A stretch of 64,000 nucleotides of DNA, taken from assembly GCF_039710355.1 (NCBI RefSeq), contig NZ_JBDKWZ010000019.1, forward strand, positions 80,310-144,309, written 5' to 3'. The translations under genes were made by a program, and so were the position numbers. Shown in pieces: positions 35,115 to 44,024 of this stretch. The first letter of the stretch is position 1. Each line of letters starts with the position of its first letter. This DNA is from Rapidithrix thailandica. GTDB lineage: Bacteria; Bacteroidota; Bacteroidia; Cytophagales; Flammeovirgaceae. Below the pieces are notes generated by a model that had not been told where the DNA came from, did no database searches, and saw only the letters and a program-made list of their open reading frames with translations.

Positions 35115-38100
35115 ATGCGTGAAAGGATAAAGTATTATTCTGTCCATAGTCCGGCTACAAATCCCAAAGAGTATACGTCATTTTTAGACGATTTGCCATC
35201 GGAAGTCAATGATGTTTGTATGGCAGTTCAAGGTTTGTTGGTTCATTTCTCTGCAGTATCCAAGGCTAATAGGATGGAGGAGAATAGCCGTTTGTTTTTA
35301 GCCCGGGATATAATTAAAGCAATAAACGAACTCGATAATAGTCCTTTAAATAAAAAGCGGGAGGTGAAAAATAAACTCGTGTGTACTGCTCGCGAGTATG
35401 CTTTACTAATATGTAGTGTGCTGATTCATAAAAATATAGCGGCCCGGATAAGATGCGGATTTGCTTCGTATATAGCAGAGGGTTATTATTCAGACCATTG
35501 GGTGTGTGAGTTTTGGGACGGCAAAACAGAACAGTGGATCAAGGTGGATGGTATGTTGGCGAATGAGGCGCAAGGGGGCCAGTCGTGTAGGGTAAAAGAC
35601 GGTAGTTTTATTGAATCTGGGAAGGCATGGCAGTTGTGCCGGGAAAACAAAGCGGATGAAAACCTTTTTGGATATGATCTGAAGAGAGGTATAGCTTTCA
35701 TAAGAAGCAATATGCTGAGGGATTTTGCCGCGTTGAATAAAATAGAGCTAATGCCATGGGCTGTTCTTTGGGGGTACAAATCCAAACAGGAGCTGAGGCA
35801 GGAGGATTATAAAAAACTCGATTTGCTGGCAACTCTTATTGTCGACAACGATGTTTCATGGGGTAAAATAAGGGACTTTTATCAAAGTGAGACGTGGATA
35901 AGTGGACCTGCAGATCATTTTTTGGAAGAGCACAGTGGGCAGCAGGAACGTACAGTCCCAACAATGGAGCAGAGCGAAAAGCGGATGGTGATTGCCAATG
36001 ATGGTCGTCACAAGGTTCGGGAAATCAATAGCTCCGAGGTGAAGAATGTAGAAATTGATCCGAACCTAATTCAAATTAAAGGGGCCAAGCAGCACAATTT
36101 AAAGGATATTGATCTGGCGATTCCCAAGAATAAACTTGTTGTAATTACCGGGGTAAGTGGTAGTGGCAAGTCGTCTATCGCATTTGATACGATATATTCG
36201 GAAAGTCAACGCAGGTTTATGTCAGGCTTGTCTTTGTATGTACGAAAATATATGGTGCAGATGGAGAAGCCCAAGGTGGATTTTATTTATGGCCTCAATC
36301 CCTCTATCGCCATAGAGCAAAAGACATTGAGTAATAATCCCAGATCTACCGTAGGCACAATCACTGAGTTGTCAAATTACCTTCGCTTGTTATATTCCAG
36401 GGTAGGACAGAAAAACTGTACAAAATGTGGTTGTCAAATTATACCTTTATCGCCCTTGCAAATCGCAAGCAAACTGTACGACCATATTCCTGAAGGTGAA
36501 ACAGTAGAAATGTTGGCACCCCTAGTGCTTCAAAAGCGGGAATATAACAATGCGTTGTTTAGAGAATATCAGGAAAAAGGCTTTTCGGAATTTAGGGTAA
36601 ATGGAAAGCGTATAAATGTAGATATTGAGGAAATACCGTCACCCTCTGAGCTCAATACTGTAGAGCTGGTTTGGAGTAAATGCACGCTTGAAAAGCTGGA
36701 TAGTATTAACCGGGATGAGAAGTTAAAGCAATTGGCAGAAAGCATAAAAGAGCTATATGATTATAGCGGGCAACTCTTGACCGTGATCCATGGTGACGAT
36801 GAATTGCTCTTTACTTCAAAACTGACTTGTCCTAATTGTGCGACTCCATTTCCTGAGTTGAGTGCTCAGCATTTTAGTGCTAATTCTCCTTTGGGAATGT
36901 GCCAGGATTGTAAAGGCTTGGGCATTTTACAGCGCATAGAACCAGAGCTAATTGTAGAGAATGAAGACCTCAGTATCTTAGACGGTGCATTGAAATGGTT
37001 TGGTAATTTACGGGAGAATAATCGCTCATCCTGGCCCACCGGACCTTTGGATGTTATCTACGAACATTATGGACTTGATATCAATGCCCCGTGGAAAGAC
37101 CTTCCAAAATCGTTTCACGAGGTGATCTTCTATGGGTCGGGTAGCGAAAAGATAGCTATGCCGTCTTCTCTGGGAATGAAATCCAGTTTGCGAACCGTAA
37201 AAGGGTTGGTGCCGGAACTCAGCAGATTGTTTTTTGACAGTGACTCGAAAACCAACCGTGAGCGTTACAGCATTTATATGGATCAAAAGACTTGTACCAC
37301 TTGCTGTGGTTCAGGGTTGAGAAGGGAAGCATACAATGTTACCCTCGGGGGGTACCGCATATCAGAAGTTTCTTCGCTTTCAATAGAGCAAGCGGTGGCT
37401 TGGGTAAAAGGACTTTATGAGTCTATAGATGGAATAAGTTATGAGATAGGAAAAGAAATCTTGCTGGAGCTGTATAACCGCTTTTTGTTTTTGATGGATG
37501 TTGGCTTGCACTACCTCACCATAAACCGTACAGCCCCCACACTATCAGGAGGAGAAGGGCAGCGAGTAAGGTTAGCCAGTCAGTTGAGTAGTGGTATAGT
37601 AGGAGTATTGTATGTACTGGATGAGCCTTCCATAGGGCTACATCCTCGTGATAGAGGTTCACTGATCAAAACTCTTCTCAAACTCCGGGATATAGGAAAT
37701 AGTGTACTGGTAGTGGAGCATGATGATCAGATTATGAAAGAGGCGGATTGGTTGATTGACATAGGGCCAAAAGCGGGTGTTCACGGAGGTGAACTCGTGG
37801 CTGAAGGTACTCCGCAACAAGTAATGGAAAACCTGGAATCACTTACCGGTAAATACCTCAGTGGTAAACTGGTGGTCTCTGGCGATCAAAAGCCTGTCAG
37901 GGAAATATTTTCAGAGCGATGGCTTACACTCAAAGGAGCTACGTTGCATAACCTTAAAAATGTGAGCATATCACTGCCAATAGGTAAAATGACCTGCGTG
38001 ACCGGAGTAAGCGGAAGTGGTAAAAGTAGTCTGATTGCCGGTACATTGGAGCCGGTGCTGGAACAAAAGTTAAACAATAGTACTGTTGAAGCAGGGCCGT

Positions 38101-38930
38101 ATGAAAGTATTGATGGCTTGGAATACCTGGACAAGGTGATTAATATTAGTCAAAAGGCAATCGGAAGAACCCCCCGTTCCAATCCGGCAACCTATACCAA
38201 GCTATTTGATGACATACGGAAGGTGTTTTCTAAAACAAAAGAGGCACAGGAGCAAGGGTTGAAATACGCTGACTTTAGTTTTAATTCGGCTTCGGGCAGA
38301 TGTGAAGTGTGTGAGGGGCAAGGTCAAGTGAAAGTAGAAATGCACTTTTTGGCCGATGTTTGGGTAACTTGTCCTGAGTGTGGAGGTAAACGTTTCAATT
38401 CCAAAATACTCAAAGTTACTTATCAAGAGAAAAACATTTCTGAAGTGTTGGACCTGGATATTTTGGAGGCAATAGCCTTTTTCAAAGGGCATAAAAAGAT
38501 TCTACAGATACTCAATACCTTCAAACAGGTCGGTCTTGATTACATTAAGTTGGGGCAAAGTGCTACTACCTTTAGCGGGGGGGAAGCACAGCGAATTAAG
38601 CTGGCCAAAGAATTAAGCCGTCCCTCTAAAGGAAATGCCGTTTATGTATTGGACGAACCTACTACCGGATTACATTTTCACGATGTACAACAACTCTTAT
38701 ACACATTGCATCAACTGGTAGCATTAGGAAACACGGTTATCATTATTGAACATAACCTGGATGTGGTGAAAACAGCCGATTGGGTCATTGATATCGGTCC
38801 GGAAGGTGGGGAAAAAGGAGGCAATGTAGTAGGGCAATGCCATCCAAGAGACTTAATCAATAATGAAAGAAGTTATACGGGGCAAGCATTGAAAGAATAC
38901 GCTGATTATTTTCAAATGGAAGAAGTGTAA
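35115..38930 (+). CDS. Transglutaminase-like domain fused to a UvrA-type ABC ATPase (probable self-resistance protein)
   Basis: 1271 residues. Residues ~1-280 carry a transglutaminase-like fold with a complete Cys-His-Asp triad: C90 (LVCTAREYALL), H128 (SDHWVCEFW) and D145 (WIKVDG). Residues ~325-1265 are a full UvrA: Walker A GVSGSGKSS at ~346 and ~964, signatures LSGGEGQR (~810) and FSGGEAQR (~1152), Walker B VLDEPSIGLHP and VLDEPTTGLHF, and zinc-type CxxC pairs (NCTKCG, CPNC...CQDC, CTTCCG, CEVC...CPEC). Stand-alone UvrA paralogues protect producers of DNA-binding drugs (DrrC of the daunorubicin cluster is the known case). Position between exporter and PKS genes fits that role; the transglutaminase partner domain is unexplained. 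Confidence 0.88.
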   Translation: MRERIKYYSVHSPATNPKEYTSFLDDLPSEVNDVCMAVQGLLVHFSAVSKANRMEENSRLFLARDIIKAINELDNSPLNKKREVKNKLVCTAREYALLICSVLIHKNIAARIRCGFASYIAEGYYSDHWVCEFWDGKTEQWIKVDGMLANEAQGGQSCRVKDGSFIESGKAWQLCRENKADENLFGYDLKRGIAFIRSNMLRDFAALNKIELMPWAVLWGYKSKQELRQEDYKKLDLLATLIVDNDVSWGKIRDFYQSETWISGPADHFLEEHSGQQERTVPTMEQSEKRMVIANDGRHKVREINSSEVKNVEIDPNLIQIKGAKQHNLKDIDLAIPKNKLVVITGVSGSGKSSIAFDTIYSESQRRFMSGLSLYVRKYMVQMEKPKVDFIYGLNPSIAIEQKTLSNNPRSTVGTITELSNYLRLLYSRVGQKNCTKCGCQIIPLSPLQIASKLYDHIPEGETVEMLAPLVLQKREYNNALFREYQEKGFSEFRVNGKRINVDIEEIPSPSELNTVELVWSKCTLEKLDSINRDEKLKQLAESIKELYDYSGQLLTVIHGDDELLFTSKLTCPNCATPFPELSAQHFSANSPLGMCQDCKGLGILQRIEPELIVENEDLSILDGALKWFGNLRENNRSSWPTGPLDVIYEHYGLDINAPWKDLPKSFHEVIFYGSGSEKIAMPSSLGMKSSLRTVKGLVPELSRLFFDSDSKTNRERYSIYMDQKTCTTCCGSGLRREAYNVTLGGYRISEVSSLSIEQAVAWVKGLYESIDGISYEIGKEILLELYNRFLFLMDVGLHYLTINRTAPTLSGGEGQRVRLASQLSSGIVGVLYVLDEPSIGLHPRDRGSLIKTLLKLRDIGNSVLVVEHDDQIMKEADWLIDIGPKAGVHGGELVAEGTPQQVMENLESLTGKYLSGKLVVSGDQKPVREIFSERWLTLKGATLHNLKNVSISLPIGKMTCVTGVSGSGKSSLIAGTLEPVLEQKLNNSTVEAGPYESIDGLEYLDKVINISQKAIGRTPRSNPATYTKLFDDIRKVFSKTKEAQEQGLKYADFSFNSASGRCEVCEGQGQVKVEMHFLADVWVTCPECGGKRFNSKILKVTYQEKNISEVLDLDILEAIAFFKGHKKILQILNTFKQVGLDYIKLGQSATTFSGGEAQRIKLAKELSRPSKGNAVYVLDEPTTGLHFHDVQQLLYTLHQLVALGNTVIIIEHNLDVVKTADWVIDIGPEGGEKGGNVVGQCHPRDLINNERSYTGQALKEYADYFQMEEV

Positions 38931-38937
38931 AAGTGAT

Positions 38938-38969
38938 CAGGGTTTCAGGATAACGTTCTGATAACCCTG
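38938..38969 (+). other. Interrupted hairpin between the UvrA fusion and the acyltransferase gene
   Basis: CAGGGTT (38938-38944) pairs with AACCCTG (38963-38969), with further inner pairing. No T run follows, so it is not a clear terminator. Confidence 0.3.
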
Positions 38970-39088
38970 CTCCGGAACTACTCTTTGAGGTGGGGTATTT
39001 ACCCTTTGCTTTAAATGCAGTAGTTGAGAATACTGTGGCTGTTATGTAATTACATGTGATCTTATATGAATACAAGAATTTTGCATTG

Positions 39089-40114
39089 ATGGACCATTTA
39101 TCTGAAAGTATGCCCGTCAGAAGTGAAGTCGTTTTTCTTTTTTCTGGTCAAGGCAGTCAATTTCATCATATGGGAGAAGAGTTGATGGCGGAAAGCGATG
39201 TCTTTCGGAATACAATGAGGTATCTCGATAGGCAGGCTCAACGTCTTATAGGCTCCTCCGTTATTGATTATTTGTATAATCAAGAGGTGGGTCGGAGCCA
39301 ACCTTTTGATAGATTGCTTTATTCTCATCCGGCCGTTTTCATGGTGCAGTATGCTTTAGTGCAAACACTGATACAGGCTGGGCTGAAACCGGATGCTGTT
39401 TGTGGATACAGTTTGGGAGAGAGTGTTGCCGCTGCGGTGAGTGAAATTGCCGATCCTTTGGATATCCTTACTAAAATGATCCATCAAGCCAAGTTGGTGG
39501 AAGAGATGATTCCGAAAGGAGGAATGTTGGCTATTTTAGATGATCCCGTAGCGTATTACAGAGTGCCATTGCTGTATACCCGTTCTAGCTTGGTAAGTAC
39601 AAAGTCCAAGGCAAATCTCAAACAATTTGTTGTGGCCGCCACCAGTGAGGCTATGGCGGAGATAAAACAATATTTGTCAGCTCATAACATCGTATATCAT
39701 CAATTGCCCGTATTGTATCCTTACCATTCCCATCATATGGATCCGTTATATGATCGTTATCAGTCGATAATTAATCCTATGGATTACAAAAAGCCAGCTG
39801 TTACATTTGTCTCTGCGGTTTATGGCCAGGAGTTGAAGGAAATTAACCAACAATATTGGTGGGACTTGCTTAGAGAGCCCATACACTTTCAGGAGTCAAT
39901 ACAATACCTTGAAGATCTTGGAGCCAAAACGTATATCGATATCAGTCCGTCCGGTGAGTTTACCGGTTATATCAATCTTTTAAAACAAGAAGGGTCAGCG
40001 TCTCAAGCACATGCTACATTGAGTCCTTGGCGGAGTTGTGGTATGAAAAATCTAAAGAACATTGTATCTCAAGCTTTGTACGGACGTCAAATGGTACAAA
40101 ACTATGAACTATAG
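39089..40114 (+). CDS. Stand-alone acyltransferase, acyl-hydrolase-like (trans-AT PKS editing type)
   Basis: 341 residues from the ATG at 39089 (a GTG at 39056 would add 11 unconserved residues). FabD/AT fold: FLFSGQGSQ, nucleophile in GYSLGES (S108) and the catalytic-His region YPYHSHHMDP. The arginine that holds the malonyl carboxylate in true malonyltransferases (present as KKRAE in the next gene) is not found at the matching place, which reads HQAKLV. In trans-AT systems such a homologue is often an acyl hydrolase that clears stalled chains (PedC is the studied example). I infer that role, but a trans-acyltransferase of other specificity is possible. Confidence 0.75.
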   Translation: MDHLSESMPVRSEVVFLFSGQGSQFHHMGEELMAESDVFRNTMRYLDRQAQRLIGSSVIDYLYNQEVGRSQPFDRLLYSHPAVFMVQYALVQTLIQAGLKPDAVCGYSLGESVAAAVSEIADPLDILTKMIHQAKLVEEMIPKGGMLAILDDPVAYYRVPLLYTRSSLVSTKSKANLKQFVVAATSEAMAEIKQYLSAHNIVYHQLPVLYPYHSHHMDPLYDRYQSIINPMDYKKPAVTFVSAVYGQELKEINQQYWWDLLREPIHFQESIQYLEDLGAKTYIDISPSGEFTGYINLLKQEGSASQAHATLSPWRSCGMKNLKNIVSQALYGRQMVQNYEL

Positions 40115-40178
40115 CGAAGGAAGTTTGCTGGCATTACTACAGGTCTAATCGTTTTTATGATTTAAAAAAACAATATTA

Positions 40179-42488
40179 ATGAAGGCATATATTTTTCCAG
40201 GACAAGGTTCGCAAAAGAAAAAAATGGGTATTGATCTATTTGATAAATATCCGGAATTAGTATTCAAAGCGAGTGATATTTTGGGGTATGATATTGCGGA
40301 GCTTTGTATACATGACCCTCAGAAACAACTGAGTCAAACCCAGTTTACACAGCCGTCTCTCTATGTAGTCAATGCCTTGCAGTTTCTGGAAACGAAGAAA
40401 TCAGGAGACACTCCTGCTTACTTGGCAGGGCATAGTTTGGGAGAGTACAATGCCTTGTTTGCTGCGTCTGTGTATGATTTTGAAACGGGGCTGCGTCTGG
40501 TAAAAAAGCGGGCTGAGATCATGGGCGAAATCAAGGGGGGAGGAATGGCTGCCGTCATAGGACTGAATAGAGATCGGATTAGCCGTATTCTCACAGATTT
40601 TCAGTTTGATACCATAGATATTGCCAATTATAATTCATCCGATCAGATAGTACTGTCAGGGTTAAGGGAAGATATTTTAAAAGCTAAAAAAGTATTTGAA
40701 GCGAACGGAGCAAAGCTCTATTTTCCATTAAACGTAAGCGGTGCATTTCATTCGCGATATATGAAAGTAGCTAAGGGGGAATTAGCCAACTTTCTTGAAC
40801 CATTTGATTTCACTCCGCCCAAGATACCCGTAATTTCAAATGTTACGGCCCGTCCGTACAAGGAGGCGAATCTCAAGCAACTGTTAACCGACCAACTGGA
40901 CCATGAAGTAAAGTGGTATGAAAGTATTAGTTACATGATCGGCCAAGGAGTGGCTGAATTTGTGGAAACAGGTCCCGGTGATGTACTTACCAAAATGACT
41001 GGCTACATAAAGCAGAATCCGATGGTGATACCCATGGAGTCCGAAGAAGATCTTGAAGTGAAAGAGCGGTTGAACGAAACGCTGAAACCAACGATAGGAG
41101 GGAATGGCTTGGGAGTAAAAAGCGCTGAACTGAAACCGGCACAATTGGGGTGTCCGGAGTTTATCAAAGATCACAAAGTGAAATATGCATATGTGGCGGG
41201 CTCCATGTACAGAGGTATAGCCTCTAAAGAACTCGTGATAAGCATGGGGAAGGCTCGTATTTTGAGCTTTTTTGGAACCGGAGGGCTTGATCTTGACACC
41301 ATTGAAGAAGCCATAATCAGTATTCAAAATGCCCTTGGAGACGATTTGCCCTTTGGTATGAATCTTCTGCATAATCTTTACTCTCCTGAAAAGGAGATGA
41401 TTACCGTGGAGATGTTTCTGAAACATAATATTCATCAAATTGAAGCCTCTGCTTATATGGGTATTACACCGGCCCTTGCCTATTTTAGGATTAAAGGACT
41501 AAAAAGAGCTGAAAATGGAGAGGTATTGATTGGCAATAAGGTAATGGCTAAAATATCGAGACCTGAAGTAGCCGAAGCATTTATGAGCCCTGTTCCGGAT
41601 TACATTGTGCAAAAATTATTGCAAGAGCATAAAATTACGGACGAGGAAGCAGCGCTCTCCAAGCAGGTCCCTGTGGCGGATGATGTATGTGCAGAAGCCG
41701 ATTCGGCAGGACATACCGACCAAGGTTCCGCACTGACTCTGTATCCGGTGATAGTAAGATTGCGTGACCGGTTGATGCAAACTTATGCTTACAAAAAGAA
41801 AATACGGGTAGGAGCTGCAGGAGGGATCGGTACTCCCGAGGCCATGGCAGCAGCGTTTTTATTAGGGGTGGATTTTGTGTTAACCGGATCTATTAACCAA
41901 TGTACAGTGCAGTCGGGAATAAGCGATGCGGCTAAAGATTTATTGCAAAAAATGAATGTGCAGGACACCGAATATGTGCCTGCCGGAGATATGTTTGAAC
42001 TAGGCGCTAAAGTGCAAGTACTGAAAAAGGGAATGTTTTTCCCTGCCCGGGCTAACAAGCTTCTGGAATTGTATAAACAACACGGGGGGCTTGACGAGCT
42101 TAGCGATAAAGACAAAAATCAACTTCAACAGCGGTACTTTAAGCGATCATTTGACGAAGTATTCGAAGAGGTGAAAGTATATAAAGGGGGAGAGGCCGAG
42201 ACTATACGAAAGGCTGAGCAGAATCCTAAACAGAAGATGGCTCTTATTTTCAAATGGTACTTTGGCTATTCCACCCAGTTGGCCTTAAAGGGAGACACTG
42301 CCAATAAAGTTGATTATCAGATTCACTGTGGCCCTGCGCTGGGTGCATTTAATGAGTGGGTAAAAGGTACACCTCTGGAAAATTGGAGACAACGAAATGT
42401 TGATGAAATCGCGGATAAGATGATGGGGGAATGTGCACACTACCTGGATCGTTTCTATCAGAACAAAAAAGAGTTGGTAAAGCACTAA
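40179..42488 (+). CDS. Trans-acting malonyltransferase / PfaD-type enoylreductase didomain
   Basis: 769 residues. Residues ~1-285 are a malonyl-CoA:ACP transferase with FPGQGSQ, GHSLGEY (S86) and the malonate-binding Arg in VKKRAEIMG. After a linker, residues ~315-760 are a PfaD-like, FMN-dependent enoylreductase (TIM-barrel: SMGKARILSFFGTGGLDLDTIEEAI in part, IRVGAAGGIGTPEAMAAAFLLGADFV-like block). This AT-ER pairing is a hallmark of trans-AT polyketide clusters (PksE/PedB-type). It loads malonyl units on every module of the adjacent AT-less megasynthases and reduces some enoyl intermediates in trans. It is 64 bp after the previous AT gene. Confidence 0.92.
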   Translation: MKAYIFPGQGSQKKKMGIDLFDKYPELVFKASDILGYDIAELCIHDPQKQLSQTQFTQPSLYVVNALQFLETKKSGDTPAYLAGHSLGEYNALFAASVYDFETGLRLVKKRAEIMGEIKGGGMAAVIGLNRDRISRILTDFQFDTIDIANYNSSDQIVLSGLREDILKAKKVFEANGAKLYFPLNVSGAFHSRYMKVAKGELANFLEPFDFTPPKIPVISNVTARPYKEANLKQLLTDQLDHEVKWYESISYMIGQGVAEFVETGPGDVLTKMTGYIKQNPMVIPMESEEDLEVKERLNETLKPTIGGNGLGVKSAELKPAQLGCPEFIKDHKVKYAYVAGSMYRGIASKELVISMGKARILSFFGTGGLDLDTIEEAIISIQNALGDDLPFGMNLLHNLYSPEKEMITVEMFLKHNIHQIEASAYMGITPALAYFRIKGLKRAENGEVLIGNKVMAKISRPEVAEAFMSPVPDYIVQKLLQEHKITDEEAALSKQVPVADDVCAEADSAGHTDQGSALTLYPVIVRLRDRLMQTYAYKKKIRVGAAGGIGTPEAMAAAFLLGVDFVLTGSINQCTVQSGISDAAKDLLQKMNVQDTEYVPAGDMFELGAKVQVLKKGMFFPARANKLLELYKQHGGLDELSDKDKNQLQQRYFKRSFDEVFEEVKVYKGGEAETIRKAEQNPKQKMALIFKWYFGYSTQLALKGDTANKVDYQIHCGPALGAFNEWVKGTPLENWRQRNVDEIADKMMGECAHYLDRFYQNKKELVKH

Positions 42489-42667
42489 ATCATGTGGATA
42501 GATTTTCACTTTATAATACCGTTTGATGATTGGTTATTGCATCCGGCAATGATTTTACACGGGTAATAATTTCTTGATTTAACGGAATAAACCCTGTTTC
42601 AGCTTAAACCTGGGATGGGCTCAGTAGATGCATACGAACCGGGAAAACAGACTTAATTTCACTTGAA

Positions 42668-43327
42668 ATGAAAAACTATCTTGACATTACGGAAGACTTA
42701 CATGAATACGTACTTTCTGTATCATTAAGGGAGCCGGCATTGCTAAAAAAGCAACGTGAACAGGTATCCGAAATGCCCATGTCAGCTATGCAAAGTGTAC
42801 CGGAAGAAAGTCAGCTTTTGGTATTGTTGGTGAAGTTGATGGGAGCCAAACGCATTATTGAACTGGGTACTTTTACAGGATATACCACCTTATGGATGGC
42901 CAAAGAATTACCACCTGACGGCAAAATAATCACCTGTGATATAGATGAAAACTGGACGGCAATAGCCCGTGAGTACTGGAAACAAGCCAATGTAGAGGAT
43001 AAGATAGATTCGCGTATCGGCCCGGCAATGGATACGTTGGATGAACTCATCAAAACGGGGCATAGCAATTATTTTGATTTTATATACATAGATGCTGATA
43101 AACAGAACTACATTAATTATTACGAAAGAGCTCTTAAACTCGTAAGACCCGGAGGCTTGATCGGAATAGATAATGTGCTATGGGGAGGGAGTATTGTGGA
43201 CCCGGTGAATCAAAGCGCGGAAGTTACGGCATTGCGGGAGCTGAATGCCAGACTGCTTTACGACAACAGAGTGACCATAAGCATGCTAACCATAGCGGAT
43301 GGATTAACATTGGCCATTCGAAATTAA
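42668..43327 (+). CDS. Class I SAM-dependent O-methyltransferase (caffeoyl-CoA/catechol type)
   Basis: 219 residues, soluble. SAM motif I LGTFTGYTTLWMA (~60-75), acidic motif II ITCDIDENW, metal/active-site region YIDADKQNY and post-motif GGLIGIDNVLWGG are typical of the cation-dependent OMT family that methylates vicinal diols or phenols. In this cluster it probably O-methylates the polyketide-peptide or an aromatic starter. It lies 179 bp after the AT-ER gene on the same strand. Confidence 0.9.
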   Translation: MKNYLDITEDLHEYVLSVSLREPALLKKQREQVSEMPMSAMQSVPEESQLLVLLVKLMGAKRIIELGTFTGYTTLWMAKELPPDGKIITCDIDENWTAIAREYWKQANVEDKIDSRIGPAMDTLDELIKTGHSNYFDFIYIDADKQNYINYYERALKLVRPGGLIGIDNVLWGGSIVDPVNQSAEVTALRELNARLLYDNRVTISMLTIADGLTLAIRN

Positions 43328-43458
43328 TTCTGAACGTATTTTTCAACACCTTAACAAATAAGAACTCTTAAAGCCAACATTCGGGGTGTACCTCCGGGAC
43401 AAGGCCATTGCGAAAGCTTTGTCAATTGGCGTAGAGGATTCATCTAAATTGTACAAAC

Positions 43459-43893
43459 ATGAAAAAACACCAAGATTTAATTTTCAAGAACTTAAACATT
43501 CCGCTTTCTTCCATCCCGCATCATAACGATGTAGAGGGGATCGACAGGTTTTTTGCTGAAGGGTTTCCGGTGCATTTGGCGATTCACAAGATCAGTGCAA
43601 TCGACAAAAATGAAGAGCAGTATACAAAACCACATGCCCATGAAGATGAGGATGAAATTAACATATTGATTCCTGAAGAAGGTAGTGAGTTGGTATATGA
43701 AATACAGTTGGGCGATGAGCTTCATGTAGTGGAAGGAGCTAAAAGTGTTTGGATGCCTGCCGGCTTGAAACACGCTTCCAATGTCATCTCCGGTTCCGGC
43801 TATTTCATAGCAATAAGGATGAAAAAAGATACGGTGAAACAGGAAGAGCTGGCAGACCTGTCAGAAGCGGCGAGCAATACTGTTAGTCCTTAA
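43459..43893 (+). CDS. Cupin-fold protein of the biosynthetic cluster
   Basis: 144 residues with one cupin barrel: motif 1 has PHAHEDEDEIN (His ligands and Glu) and motif 2 has MPAGLKHASN (His ligand). Small cupins in biosynthetic clusters act as metal-dependent isomerases, oxygenases or cyclases, or as sensors. Nothing here picks one. It is between the O-methyltransferase and the first megasynthase on the same strand; a perfect palindrome follows. Confidence 0.7.
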   Translation: MKKHQDLIFKNLNIPLSSIPHHNDVEGIDRFFAEGFPVHLAIHKISAIDKNEEQYTKPHAHEDEDEINILIPEEGSELVYEIQLGDELHVVEGAKSVWMPAGLKHASNVISGSGYFIAIRMKKDTVKQEELADLSEAASNTVSP

Positions 43894-43907
43894 AAAAATA
43901 TTAACGC

Positions 43908-43933
43908 ATACCTTGATAGGCCTATCAAGGTAT
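43908..43933. promoter_or_regulatory. 26-bp perfect palindrome, candidate operator
   Basis: ATACCTTGATAGG (43908-43920) is followed at once by its exact complement (43921-43933), with no loop and no T run. It lies 91 bp before the megasynthase start, which fits a dimeric regulator site better than a terminator. Confidence 0.6.
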
Positions 43934-44024
43934 AATCGAAATTCCATATGAACACGGTGACCGTATATCGGATGGTCAATTTGCATAACACTTCAATATC
44001 AAGTATCTAACGAACAACAGAAGC

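Noticed and set aside
38938..38969. Terminator after the UvrA fusion
   Set aside because: Stem is interrupted and no T run follows; kept only as a weak hairpin.
40884..41438. 184-codon minus-strand frame inside the AT-ER gene
   Set aside because: Antisense to clear coding sequence; translated product is His/Phe-rich with no domain.
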